64,000 nucleotides of DNA, from NCBI RefSeq assembly GCF_000819565.1, contig NZ_CP004393.1, positions 3,720,001 to 3,784,000 on the forward strand, written 5' to 3'. The notes beneath the pieces were generated by a model. That model saw only the letters and a program-made list of their open reading frames with translations. It was not told the DNA's origin and ran no database searches. The stretch's first letter is position 1, and every line of letters starts with the position of its first letter. Of this stretch, positions 57,071 through 64,000 are shown piece after piece. The translations under genes were made by a program, and so were the position numbers. The stretch comes from Celeribacter indicus. GTDB taxonomy: Bacteria; Pseudomonadota; Alphaproteobacteria; Rhodobacterales; Rhodobacteraceae.

Positions 57071-58117
57071 TCACCCCGGATCGCGCCAGCGGTTGACGAT
57101 GGGATAGCGCCGGTCGAGCCAGAAGGCCCGCGGCGTCAGGCGCGGCCCCGGCGCGGACTGGAAGCGTTTGTATTCCGAGAGATAGATCAGGTGCTCGACC
57201 GTCTTCACCACCTCCCGCTCATGGCCCTGCGCGACGAGTTCGGCCACGCTCTGCTCCCGGTCCACCAGCCCCTCGAGGATCGCGTCGAGCACCTCGTAGG
57301 GCGGCAGGCTGTCCTCGTCCTTCTGATCCGGGCGCAGCTCCGCCGAGGGCGGCTTGTCGATGACCGCGACCGGGATCACCTCCCCCGCGGGCCCCTTCAT
57401 CCAGGGCCGGTGGTGGGCGTTGCGCCAGCGGCACTGGCCGAAGACGCGGGTCTTGTAGAGATCCCTGATCGGATTGTAGCCGCCGTTCATGTCGCCGTAG
57501 ATCGTGGCATAGCCGACGGCGAGTTCGGACTTGTTGCCCGTCGTCAGGAGCATGGCGCCGAACTTGTTGGACAGCGCCATGAGCAGGAGGCCGCGCAGGC
57601 GCGACTGGATGTTCTCCTCGGTGAGATCGGCCCCGAGCCCCTCGAACAGCGGCGCGAGGCTGCGCGCGATCGCGGCGCGCCCTTCGGCGATCGGCACGAC
57701 ATCGTAGCGGCAACCGAGGCGCCGCGCGATCCCGCCCGCGTCGTCGAGCGATCCCTGGGAGGTGTCGTCGGAAGGCAGCATCACGCAATGCACGTTCTCC
57801 GCACCCAGCGCATCGGTCGCGACCGTCGCCACGAGGGCGCTGTCGATGCCGCCCGACAGGCCCAGCACCACCTTTTCGAAGCCGGACTTGCGCAGGTAGC
57901 CGCGCGTCGCCTCGACCATGGCGCGGTACTCCTGTTCCCAGGCGTCGGGATGGGAACAGATCTCCCCCTCCGCGGCGATCCAGCGCCCCTCCTCCCGGAG
58001 GAAATCGACATGGCGCAGGCACTCCCCGAAGACCGGCAGCACATGGGCGGGCCGGCCGTGGCGGTTGAGCACGAAGGACCCGCCGTCGAACACCTGGTCG
58101 TCCTGCCCGCCGACCAT
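57071..58117 (-). pseudogene. nadE: nadE 3' fragment: complete synthetase domain with its own ATG
   Basis: A 348-codon open frame starting at ATG 58117, seven bases inside the host side of the IS junction. An in-frame stop lies just upstream in the IS end (58132-58130), so this is the first usable start. It holds the end of the glutaminase domain and the whole synthetase: VVLGLSGGIDSALVATVATD with the ATP-pyrophosphatase loop SGGIDS at residues 88-93, LLTTGNKSELAVGYATIYGD and VIPVAVIDKPPSAELRPDQ. The ribosome site is weak. If made, it could act as an ammonia-dependent NAD synthetase; this is inference. Confidence 0.7.
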
Positions 58118-58118
58118 G

Positions 58119-58123
58119 TTGAG
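58119..58123 (+). repeat. Left target-site duplication of the IS
   Basis: TTGAG directly before the left IS end; the same five bases are at 59878-59882 after the right end. Confidence 0.85.
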
Positions 58124-59877
58124 CCCGGTTTATTCATCCAAATCGATGGGGGCAGGTTGCGTGCGCCTGAAAGCGCCGTAGAATCAAGTTGCTACACCAA
58201 AATCCGCCAGCAGCTTCGGACGCACGCATGGGTGAAACGCTACGGCCGGTCACGGCCGGATTCAACCGCTCTCTTTCGATCGAAACTCGCGCCGAGCGCC
58301 TGACGGGCGATCCTGGCGCAGTACTGCTGCGAGAAGCTCTCGACGCGACCGGGATTATCGGCTGGATGGCGGCGCGGATGAAGGACAGCCGCCGCCAAGC
58401 CGATGTCGTGCATGACCTGCCGTCGCTCTTGCGGACCATGGTGCTCCTGGTTGCTCAGGGTTGGCAGGACCACGACGATGCGGATGCCCTGCGGCATGAT
58501 CCAGCGATGCGTGTGGCGGCCGCCTCGTCGGCCGGGCTGACGCCGCTGACTGGGCACCCTGGGCTGGCCTCTCAGCCCACGCTTTCGCGTTGCACAGCGA
58601 TGCTGGCGGAGCCAGGCAACCTGAAGGTTCTGCGGGAGGCTGCCCTCGAACTCGCCGGTCGGAACCTGCGCGCCGAGAATGGCGGGCAGCGGCGCACTCG
58701 CATGACGCTGGACGTCGACAGTCTGCCCATCGAGGTGCATGGCCATCAACCGAAGGCCGAGTGGAACGGGCACTACCGGACCCGGGTCTATCACCCGCTG
58801 GTCACCTCCATCGCCGAGACCGGCGACATGCTCGACGCGCGTTTACGCCCCGGCAATGTCGGCACTGCCGACGGTGCGCTGGACGTCATTCTCGACGTCG
58901 TCGATCGGGCCGAGGCCAGCCTGTGCAAGATCACGACCGTGCGCATCGATGCAGGCTTCCCCTCTGGCGCGCTCCTGTCGGGCCTGGAGGGGCGCGGCAT
59001 CCACCACGTCGCCCGCCTGCGGGCGAACGCAGCCCTCGACAGGCTCGCGGCGCCGCACATGAAGCGACCGCCGGGACGACGGCCGACGGAACCGCGGCTT
59101 TGGACGCATGAGCTGGAATACCAGGCGCAGGGCTGGGACGAGCCCCGCCGTGTGGTGCTGGTGGTCAAGGAGCGCGAGGGCGATCTGCTGCTCGACCGCT
59201 TCTTCCTCGTCACCTCGATCTCGCGCTTCCAGATGAAGGGGCAGGCCCTGCTGGACCATTATCGCCAGCGCGGCAAAGCAGAAGGCCACATGGGCGAGCT
59301 GATGGACGTGCTGTCTCCAGCGCTGTCCTCCACCAATCGCGCCAAGACCCATCTGCGCGGCAAGAAGCCGAAATCGGTCACGCCCCCCATCGATGCCTTC
59401 GCCTGCAACGAAGTCCGGTTGCTCGTCGCCATGCTCGCCTACCAGATCATGCACGTGGCGCGCCGGGCCATGGCGCGCGCCACGAAAGCCCCTTGGAGCC
59501 TGCGCCGCCTGCGGGAACGCGTGCTGCGCGCCGGCGCTCGTCTCATCATCTCAGCCCGGCGCATGACCTTGATACTTGCCGCAACGGCCGCGCCCTACTG
59601 GGCCGCCATCTGGCCGCAGATCCAGATGCTACGCGGGGCCGACCCATAATCGCGAGCAAGTTGCAGATGCCGCCGACAGAATGAACGCCCAGGGGCGGCC
59701 AGAAGTCGTGGCCGATCCAAAGGGCGAAATCATCCAAAGGATGTCGTCTCGTCCACTCTCTCAACCAAACCGGGATGCGTAGCTCTCATCGGCAACATGC
59801 TGGTGCCCAGAAGCCGGCAAGAACGGCTTCAACCCGCCTCCAGCGCGCCGCCGAGCCGGCTCGGCGAATAATGCGGG
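58124..59877 (+). mobile_element. IS1380-family insertion sequence inside nadE
   Basis: A 1754-bp element with one transposase gene. The ends are imperfect inverted repeats: left CCCGGTTTATTCATCCA, right (read inward) CCCGCATTATTCGCCGA, agreeing at 12 of 17 positions. It is flanked by a 5-bp direct repeat, TTGAG, consistent with IS1380 insertion. The transposase reads opposite to nadE. Length is normal for the family, and it looks complete and potentially mobile. Confidence 0.93.
58228..59649 (+). CDS. IS1380-family transposase
   Basis: A 473-residue DDE transposase. N-terminal helix-rich part (ETLRPVTAGFNRSLSIETRA, LLREALDATGIIGWMAARM), then the RNase H-like catalytic part: TLDVDSLPIEVHGHQ with the first Asp, KITTVRIDAGFPSGALLSGL with the second Asp, and RGKAEGHMGELMDVL with the Glu. 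The C-terminal helices end LRGADP. The start is ATG 58228; an upstream TTG at 58189 is possible. No frameshift or stop is seen, so the enzyme should be active. Confidence 0.93.
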   Translation: MGETLRPVTAGFNRSLSIETRAERLTGDPGAVLLREALDATGIIGWMAARMKDSRRQADVVHDLPSLLRTMVLLVAQGWQDHDDADALRHDPAMRVAAASSAGLTPLTGHPGLASQPTLSRCTAMLAEPGNLKVLREAALELAGRNLRAENGGQRRTRMTLDVDSLPIEVHGHQPKAEWNGHYRTRVYHPLVTSIAETGDMLDARLRPGNVGTADGALDVILDVVDRAEASLCKITTVRIDAGFPSGALLSGLEGRGIHHVARLRANAALDRLAAPHMKRPPGRRPTEPRLWTHELEYQAQGWDEPRRVVLVVKEREGDLLLDRFFLVTSISRFQMKGQALLDHYRQRGKAEGHMGELMDVLSPALSSTNRAKTHLRGKKPKSVTPPIDAFACNEVRLLVAMLAYQIMHVARRAMARATKAPWSLRRLRERVLRAGARLIISARRMTLILAATAAPYWAAIWPQIQMLRGADP

Positions 59878-60488
59878 TTGAGATAGACGAGCGGAACGTC
59901 GTTTTCCGTGACGCGGGCGACCATGTGGCTCAGCCGGATGTCGAACTTGCCGCGGTGATAGGGCGAGCCGTTCGGCACCACGAGGATCTCCGCCCCGCTT
60001 TCCACCTGCGCCTCGGCCACGTCCTCGGACCAGGCGTCCTCGCAGATCGGAGAGCCGATGCGCAGCGGACCGATGGCATAGGGGCCTTCGAGCGGTCCGG
60101 GAGAATAGACGCGCCTTTCGTCGAACACGGTGTCGTTCGGCAGGTGATGCTTGCGCAGCACCTGTTTCACCCGGCCGCCGGCGAGGATCCAGTACCCGTT
60201 GTGCAGCCCCTCCGCGGACGCATACGGTCCGCCGAGACCGATCGCCGGGCCCTCCGCCGTCAGCGCGGCCAGCTCCTCCATCTTCGCCGTCGCCGCGCGC
60301 AGGAACGCCGGCCTGCGCACCAGGTCCTGCGGCTGGTAGCCGGTCAGGAACATCTCGGGGAAGACGACCATGTCCGCCGCCGCCGCCCGAGCCTCCGCAT
60401 GGGCGCGGCGCACGGCCGCCGCATTGGCGTCGATCGCCCCCACGGTCGGATCGAGCTGGGCCAGGGTGAGGCGGAAACGGTCGGTCAT
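59829..60488 (-). pseudogene. nadE: nadE 5' fragment: glutaminase domain
   Basis: Residues 1-204 of NadE followed by 15 codons read from the IS end (PHYSPSRLGGALEAG) and a stop at 59829. The full nitrilase triad is present: E45 in VVFPEMFLTGY, K113 in LRKHHLPND and C149 in GSPICEDAW. Alone it lacks the end of its domain and the channel to the synthetase. ATG at 60488. Confidence 0.85.
59878..59882 (+). repeat. Right target-site duplication of the IS
   Basis: TTGAG directly after the right IS end, matching 58119-58123. Confidence 0.85.
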
Positions 60489-60743
60489 GCGCGTGGGATC
60501 CTGTCCTGTGCGGGTCAAGCGTGTAGCAGAATGACTGGCGAGGGAAAGCCGATCACGGCAAAAACATTTGAAGACACCGGCGCGAGTCCCTAGGGTTGCG
60601 CGCGATGGCGTGCGCTCCGGCAGGGGTGCGCGTCGGGAGGCATCAGGCCACCGAACGTGCCGCGAGGACCGCCGGACACCCCGGCCCGCGCGATAGGCAG
60701 GCCCCACGAACACACCCGCGGGACAGGGGATGGGAAGACGAAC

Positions 60744-62258
60744 GTGACATTGAAGCATTTTGCGACGCCGGCATTTGCCCTTCTGATGGCGGGGCTGCTG
60801 CCGGCTGCGGCGGCCGCGCAGGAAGACGGCGAGGTGGTGACCCACCAGTTCGAGGAAGGCGGCATCTACGAGGGCACCTTCAGGAACGGCAAGCAGGACG
60901 GCGTGGGCACCTACAGCCTGCCGAACGGCTATGAATACACCGGCGAATGGGTCGATGGCGAGATCCGCGGCCAGGGCATCGCGCGGTTCACCGACGGCTC
61001 CGTCTACGAGGGCGCCTTCGAGAAGGGCAAGCCGCATGGCTACGGCAAGATCACCTATGCCGACGGCGGCACCTACGAGGGCGACTGGGTCGAGGGCGAG
61101 GCCACCGGATCGGGCGTCGCCGTCTATGCCAATGGCGTGAAATACGAGGGCGGCTTCCTCGCCGCGAAACATCACGGGCAGGGCCGGATGGAAAGCCCCT
61201 CCGGCTATGTCTACGAAGGCGGCTGGGTCAACGGGGTGAAGGAGGGCAAGGCCACGATCACCTATCCCGAGGGCGCGAGCTACGAGGGCGAGATGGCGCG
61301 CGACATGCGCAACGGCCAGGGCGTTCTGGTGACCGGGGACGGGCTCACGCTCGACTGCACCTGGGTCGACAACCAGTGCAACGGCCAGGGCACGATCACC
61401 CAGCCGAACGGCGATGTCTACGTGGGCGACCTGGCGGACGGGCAGCGTGCGGGCGAGGGCAAGGTGACCTATGCCAACGGCGATGTCTACGAAGGCGAAT
61501 TCGCCGACGACAAGCGCCACGGCCAGGGCAGCTTCACCGGCGCGGACGGCTATGTCTATGCCGGCCAGTGGACCGAGGGCCGGATCGAGGGCAAGGGCAA
61601 GGTGACCTATCCCGACGGCTCGGTCTACGAGGGCGATTTCCTCGACGACCTGTCCCACGGCCAGGGCAAGATCACCTATCCCGACGGCACGACCTACGAG
61701 GGCGGCTGGCAATATGGCGTGATCGAGGGCGAGGGCGTGGCGCGCTATGCCAACGGGCTCGTCTATGAAGGCGCGTTCAAGAATGCGCAGAACCACGGCA
61801 AGGGAAAGATGACCTACCCCGACGGCTTCGTCTATGACGGCGACTGGGTCGAGGGCCAGCGCGAGGGCCAGGGCAAGGCCACCTATGCCGACGGCACGAC
61901 CTACGAGGGCGGCTATGCCGGCGGCCAGCGCGCGGGAACCGGCACGATCGTGATGCCCTCGGGCTTCACCTATACCGGCGCATGGCAGGATGGCGAGATC
62001 CAGGGCCAGGGCAAGGCCACCTATCCCAACGGCGATGTCTACGAGGGCGAATTCGTCTCCGGCAAGTCGAACGGGCGCGGCACGATCACCTATGCCGACG
62101 GGCGCCAGGTGACGGGCGACTGGGTCGACGGCGCGCTGGTGAACGAGGTGGAGACACCCGCCGCGCAGGAGGGCGAGGCGGAGGCCGCGCCCGCGGAGGG
62201 CGAGGCGGAACCGGAGCCCGCCCCGGAGGAGGATGCGGAGGCGGCCGCCGGGGACTGA
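60744..62258 (+). CDS. Exported protein made of 18 MORN repeats
   Basis: A 504-residue protein. Signal peptide at about residues 1-25 (FATPAFALLMAGLLPAAAAA). From residue about 40 to 455 it is built of 18 back-to-back 23-residue units of the form YEGxFxxGxxHGxGxxTYxDGxx, with a nineteenth truncated. Two units are degenerate (one starting LDCTWVDNQCNGQG has a Cys pair). The tail is Glu/Ala/Pro-rich and acidic. MORN repeats mediate protein or membrane contacts; most characterised ones are cytoplasmic, so a secreted array is unusual. GTG start with gggaagac upstream; a strong terminator follows. Diverges from nadE. Confidence 0.9.
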   Translation: MTLKHFATPAFALLMAGLLPAAAAAQEDGEVVTHQFEEGGIYEGTFRNGKQDGVGTYSLPNGYEYTGEWVDGEIRGQGIARFTDGSVYEGAFEKGKPHGYGKITYADGGTYEGDWVEGEATGSGVAVYANGVKYEGGFLAAKHHGQGRMESPSGYVYEGGWVNGVKEGKATITYPEGASYEGEMARDMRNGQGVLVTGDGLTLDCTWVDNQCNGQGTITQPNGDVYVGDLADGQRAGEGKVTYANGDVYEGEFADDKRHGQGSFTGADGYVYAGQWTEGRIEGKGKVTYPDGSVYEGDFLDDLSHGQGKITYPDGTTYEGGWQYGVIEGEGVARYANGLVYEGAFKNAQNHGKGKMTYPDGFVYDGDWVEGQREGQGKATYADGTTYEGGYAGGQRAGTGTIVMPSGFTYTGAWQDGEIQGQGKATYPNGDVYEGEFVSGKSNGRGTITYADGRQVTGDWVDGALVNEVETPAAQEGEAEAAPAEGEAEPEPAPEEDAEAAAGD

Positions 62259-62303
62259 GTATTTCTCACAGCAAAAAGCCCTGGGCGGTCCGCACGGCGG
62301 GGA

Positions 62304-62330
62304 GGCGGTCGGGACACCGGCCGCCTTTTT
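62304..62330 (+). terminator. Rho-independent terminator after the MORN gene
   Basis: GGCGGTC (62304-62310) pairs with GGCCGCC (62319-62325, one G-T pair) and TTTTT follows. It separates the MORN gene from the leu leader. Confidence 0.88.
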
Positions 62331-62384
62331 CGTCTGCGGGCGGCGCGCCTCTGGCCGGGGAGGACGGAAAATTTCATTTTCGGG

Positions 62385-62413
62385 GTTTTCAACGCAAGGC
62401 CGCGCAGTATATT
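62385..62413 (+). promoter_or_regulatory. Possible promoter for the leuA leader
   Basis: TATATT at 62408-62413 is a fair -10; a TTTTCA-like -35 lies about 16 bases upstream in an otherwise GC-rich stretch. Weak by itself but in the right place before the leader peptide. Confidence 0.4.
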
Positions 62414-62421
62414 CCACCCCC

Positions 62422-62508
62422 ATGACGATCCGTGTTTCCCTCTCCGCTCTGCCCCGCTGCGCCCGCGCAGAGCGTCGTCATGGCCTTCTTCTCCTTAGCT
62501 GCCTCTGA
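62422..62508 (+). CDS. Leucine leader peptide upstream of leuA
   Basis: A 28-codon frame, MTIRVSLSALPRCARAERRH followed by GLLLLSCL and TGA. Four consecutive Leu codons (62485-62496) and a further Leu as the last sense codon are placed just before and inside a strong hairpin. This is the layout of a ribosome-mediated attenuator, where stalling at Leu codons signals leucine shortage. Leader peptides of this kind are known before leuA in alphaproteobacteria. The distance to leuA is 79 bases. Confidence 0.85.
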   Translation: MTIRVSLSALPRCARAERRHGLLLLSCL

Positions 62509-62535
62509 GCGTGCCGCCGGCGCGAGGCTCAGAGG
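62502..62535 (+). promoter_or_regulatory. Attenuator hairpin of the leuA leader
   Basis: CCTCTGAGC (62502-62510) pairs perfectly with GCTCAGAGG (62527-62535), and the inner GTGCC/GGCGC extends the stem. The 5' arm overlaps the last codons of the leader peptide, so a ribosome there would block it. No T run follows directly, so it may be the pause or antiterminator hairpin rather than the terminator itself. Confidence 0.72.
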
Positions 62536-62587
62536 TGACCGGATGCGCCGACCCCATACGCTAAGGACCTAAAGAGAGATTTCAGAG

Positions 62588-64000
62588 ATGACCGACACTT
62601 CAGAACAGGACCGCGTCCTGATTTTCGACACGACGCTGCGCGACGGCGAGCAGTCCCCCGGCGCGACGATGAGCCATACCGAAAAGCTCGAGATCGCCGC
62701 CCTGCTCGACGAGATGGGCGTCGACATCATCGAGGCGGGCTTCCCCATCGCCTCCGAGGGTGATTTCGAGGCGGTGAGCGAGATCGCGAAGAATGCGAAG
62801 AATTCCGTGATCTGCGGCCTGTCGCGCGCGCAGATCCCCGATATCGAACGCGCCTGGGAGGCGGTGAAACACGCCCCCCGGCCGCGCATCCACACCTTCA
62901 TCGGCACCTCGCCGCTGCACCGCGCCATTCCGAACCTCACGATGGACGAGATGGCCGAGCGCATCCACGAGACGGTGACCCATGCGCGCAACCTCTGCGA
63001 GGATGTGCAGTGGTCGCCGATGGACGCGACGCGGACCGAGCACGACTACCTCTGCCGCGTCGTCGAGATCGCCATCAGGGCCGGCGCCACGACGATCAAC
63101 ATTCCCGACACGGTGGGCTACACCGCGCCGCGCGAGAGCGCCGAACTCATCCGCATGCTGATCGAGCGGGTGCCGGGTGCGGATACCGTGATCTTCTCGA
63201 CCCATTGCCACAACGACCTGGGCATGGCGACGGCGAACTCGCTGGCGGCGGTCGAGGCCGGCGCGCGGCAGATCGAATGCACGATCAACGGGCTGGGCGA
63301 GCGCGCGGGCAACACCGCGCTCGAGGAGGTGGTGATGGCGCTGCGCGTGCGCAACGACATCATGCCCTTCGCCACCGGCATCGACACGACGAAGATCATG
63401 AACATCTCCCGCCGCGTTTCGCAGGTGTCCGGCTTCCCGGTGCAATACAACAAGGCGATCGTCGGCAAGAACGCCTTCGCCCATGAAAGCGGCATCCACC
63501 AGGACGGGATGCTGAAGAATTCCGAGACCTTCGAGATCATGCGCCCGCAGGACATCGGCCTGTCCGGCACCTCCCTGCCGCTGGGCAAGCATTCCGGGCG
63601 CGCCGCGCTGCGCGCGAAGCTCCGGGACATGGGCTACGAGATGGGCGACAACCAGCTCAAGGACGTTTTCGTCCGGTTCAAGTCCCTCGCCGACCGCAAG
63701 AAGGAAGTCTATGACGACGACCTCATCGCGCTGTTGCGCGACGCGGGCGCGGCCGACCAGAACGAGCGCATCAAGGTGAAATTCCTGCGCGTCGTCTGCG
63801 GCACGGAGGCGCCGCAATCAGCCGACCTGATCCTCGAGATCGACGGTGTCGAGACGCGCGAGACCTGCCAGGGCGACGGACCGGTGGATGCGACCTTCAA
63901 GGCGATCAAGGCGCTTTTCCCGACCACGGCGCGGTTGCAGCTCTATCAGGTGCATGCGGTGACCGAGGGCACCGACGCGCAGGCCACCGTTTCCGTGCGG
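62588..64000 (+). CDS. leuA: 2-isopropylmalate synthase, 3' end beyond the window
   Basis: The first 471 codons of the enzyme that condenses acetyl-CoA with 2-oxoisovalerate, the committed step of leucine synthesis. The catalytic TIM barrel is complete: FDTTLRDGEQSPGATM near the start, FIGTSPLHR, STHCHNDLGMATANSLAAVE with the metal-binding HxH, NGLGERAGNTALEEVVMAL and HESGIHQDGM. The C-terminal regulatory (leucine-binding) domain has begun; about 50 residues are missing at the edge. ATG at 62588 with agagag upstream. It is expected to be controlled by the leader peptide before it and by leucine feedback. Confidence 0.96.
   Translation, partial: MTDTSEQDRVLIFDTTLRDGEQSPGATMSHTEKLEIAALLDEMGVDIIEAGFPIASEGDFEAVSEIAKNAKNSVICGLSRAQIPDIERAWEAVKHAPRPRIHTFIGTSPLHRAIPNLTMDEMAERIHETVTHARNLCEDVQWSPMDATRTEHDYLCRVVEIAIRAGATTINIPDTVGYTAPRESAELIRMLIERVPGADTVIFSTHCHNDLGMATANSLAAVEAGARQIECTINGLGERAGNTALEEVVMALRVRNDIMPFATGIDTTKIMNISRRVSQVSGFPVQYNKAIVGKNAFAHESGIHQDGMLKNSETFEIMRPQDIGLSGTSLPLGKHSGRAALRAKLRDMGYEMGDNQLKDVFVRFKSLADRKKEVYDDDLIALLRDAGAADQNERIKVKFLRVVCGTEAPQSADLILEIDGVETRETCQGDGPVDATFKAIKALFPTTARLQLYQVHAVTEGTDAQATVSVR

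Larger units (their letters stand above)
57071..60488 (-). pseudogene. nadE: Glutamine-dependent NAD+ synthetase, split by an IS element
   Basis: Removing the IS (58124-59877) and one copy of the target duplication restores an open frame of about 552 codons, the standard length for two-domain NadE, which makes NAD from deamido-NAD, ATP and glutamine. The break falls after residue 204 (LVYLN|MVGGQDD). The 5' part encodes the nitrilase-type glutaminase, the 3' part the synthetase. Everything else is intact and unmutated, so the insertion looks recent. NadE is normally essential, so another source of NAD or NadE must exist, or the halves must still work. Confidence 0.93.

Noticed and set aside
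60870..62120. Regularly spaced repeats that could suggest a CRISPR array
   Set aside because: The 69-base period is the 23-residue MORN repeat in an open frame; units are diverged at DNA level and there are no spacers.

Overview
The window is about 64 kb of GC-rich DNA from an alphaproteobacterium, most likely a member of the Rhodobacterales (Roseobacter/Rhodobacter group). This rests on protein-family content and order: an atpHAGDC operon without the F0 genes followed by an H-type lectin gene, an overlapping hisC-tyrC-extensin set, DUF2125, paired DUF6455 proteins, a heme-uptake operon behind a TGA-N9-TCA box, and a leucine-codon leader peptide before leuA. No rRNA, tRNA or CRISPR array was seen. 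The assignment is inference from sequence alone.

Layout. 1-5.2 kb: end of a HAD hydrolase, a MaoC hydratase, ribF, ycgN, a threonine aldolase-like lyase, a thioredoxin-fold isomerase and prs. 5.3-10.8 kb: H-type lectin and atpHAGDC on the minus strand. 11-25.7 kb: housekeeping genes (methyltransferase, gloB, clpA, M23 peptidase, an ExbB/MotB-like pair, ChaC-like, DUF2125, extensin-like, tyrC, hisC, an EEP hydrolase, rpsD with a structured leader). 26-33.7 kb: a Hint-domain protein, ybaK and a complete heme-uptake operon (TonB receptor, hmuSTUV). 33.7-35 kb: an AT-rich island with broken or orphan genes. 35-41.3 kb: a signalling cluster of two histidine kinases, an Hpt protein and two response regulators. 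41.4-46.5 kb: an IalB-family protein coupled to a large autotransporter with almost four copies of a 498-bp repeat. 47-51.5 kb: Ku and LigD (non-homologous end joining), a YetF-like membrane protein and a rhodanese. 51.5-57 kb: small conserved proteins, DgkA, an M48 lipoprotein protease and a second TonB receptor. 57-60.5 kb: the NAD synthetase gene nadE cut in two by an IS1380-family element. 60.7-64 kb: an exported MORN-repeat protein, then the leuA leader peptide and leuA, which runs off the window.

How they work together. The heme locus is a full import and processing system: outer-membrane receptor, periplasmic binding protein, permease, ATPase and cytoplasmic heme handler. The five signalling genes carry all the separate modules of a phosphorelay (sensor kinases, receivers, Hpt), although their wiring cannot be read from the sequence. 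Ku and LigD form a two-gene end-joining operon.

Most notable points: (i) insertion of a 1754-bp IS between the glutaminase and synthetase domains of a normally essential nadE, with a 5-bp target duplication and an intact ATG at the start of the synthetase half; (ii) an exact-period repeat array in the autotransporter passenger; (iii) a frameshifted AT-rich gene with a good ribosome binding site in front of an A6 run; (iv) a response regulator whose output domain looks like a decayed GGDEF domain; (v) a cluster of TTCGCA motifs, including a perfect 11-bp tandem repeat, between the autotransporter and Ku; (vi) leader structures before rpsD, hmuS and leuA. I did not find a clearly novel multi-gene system that I could defend beyond these.
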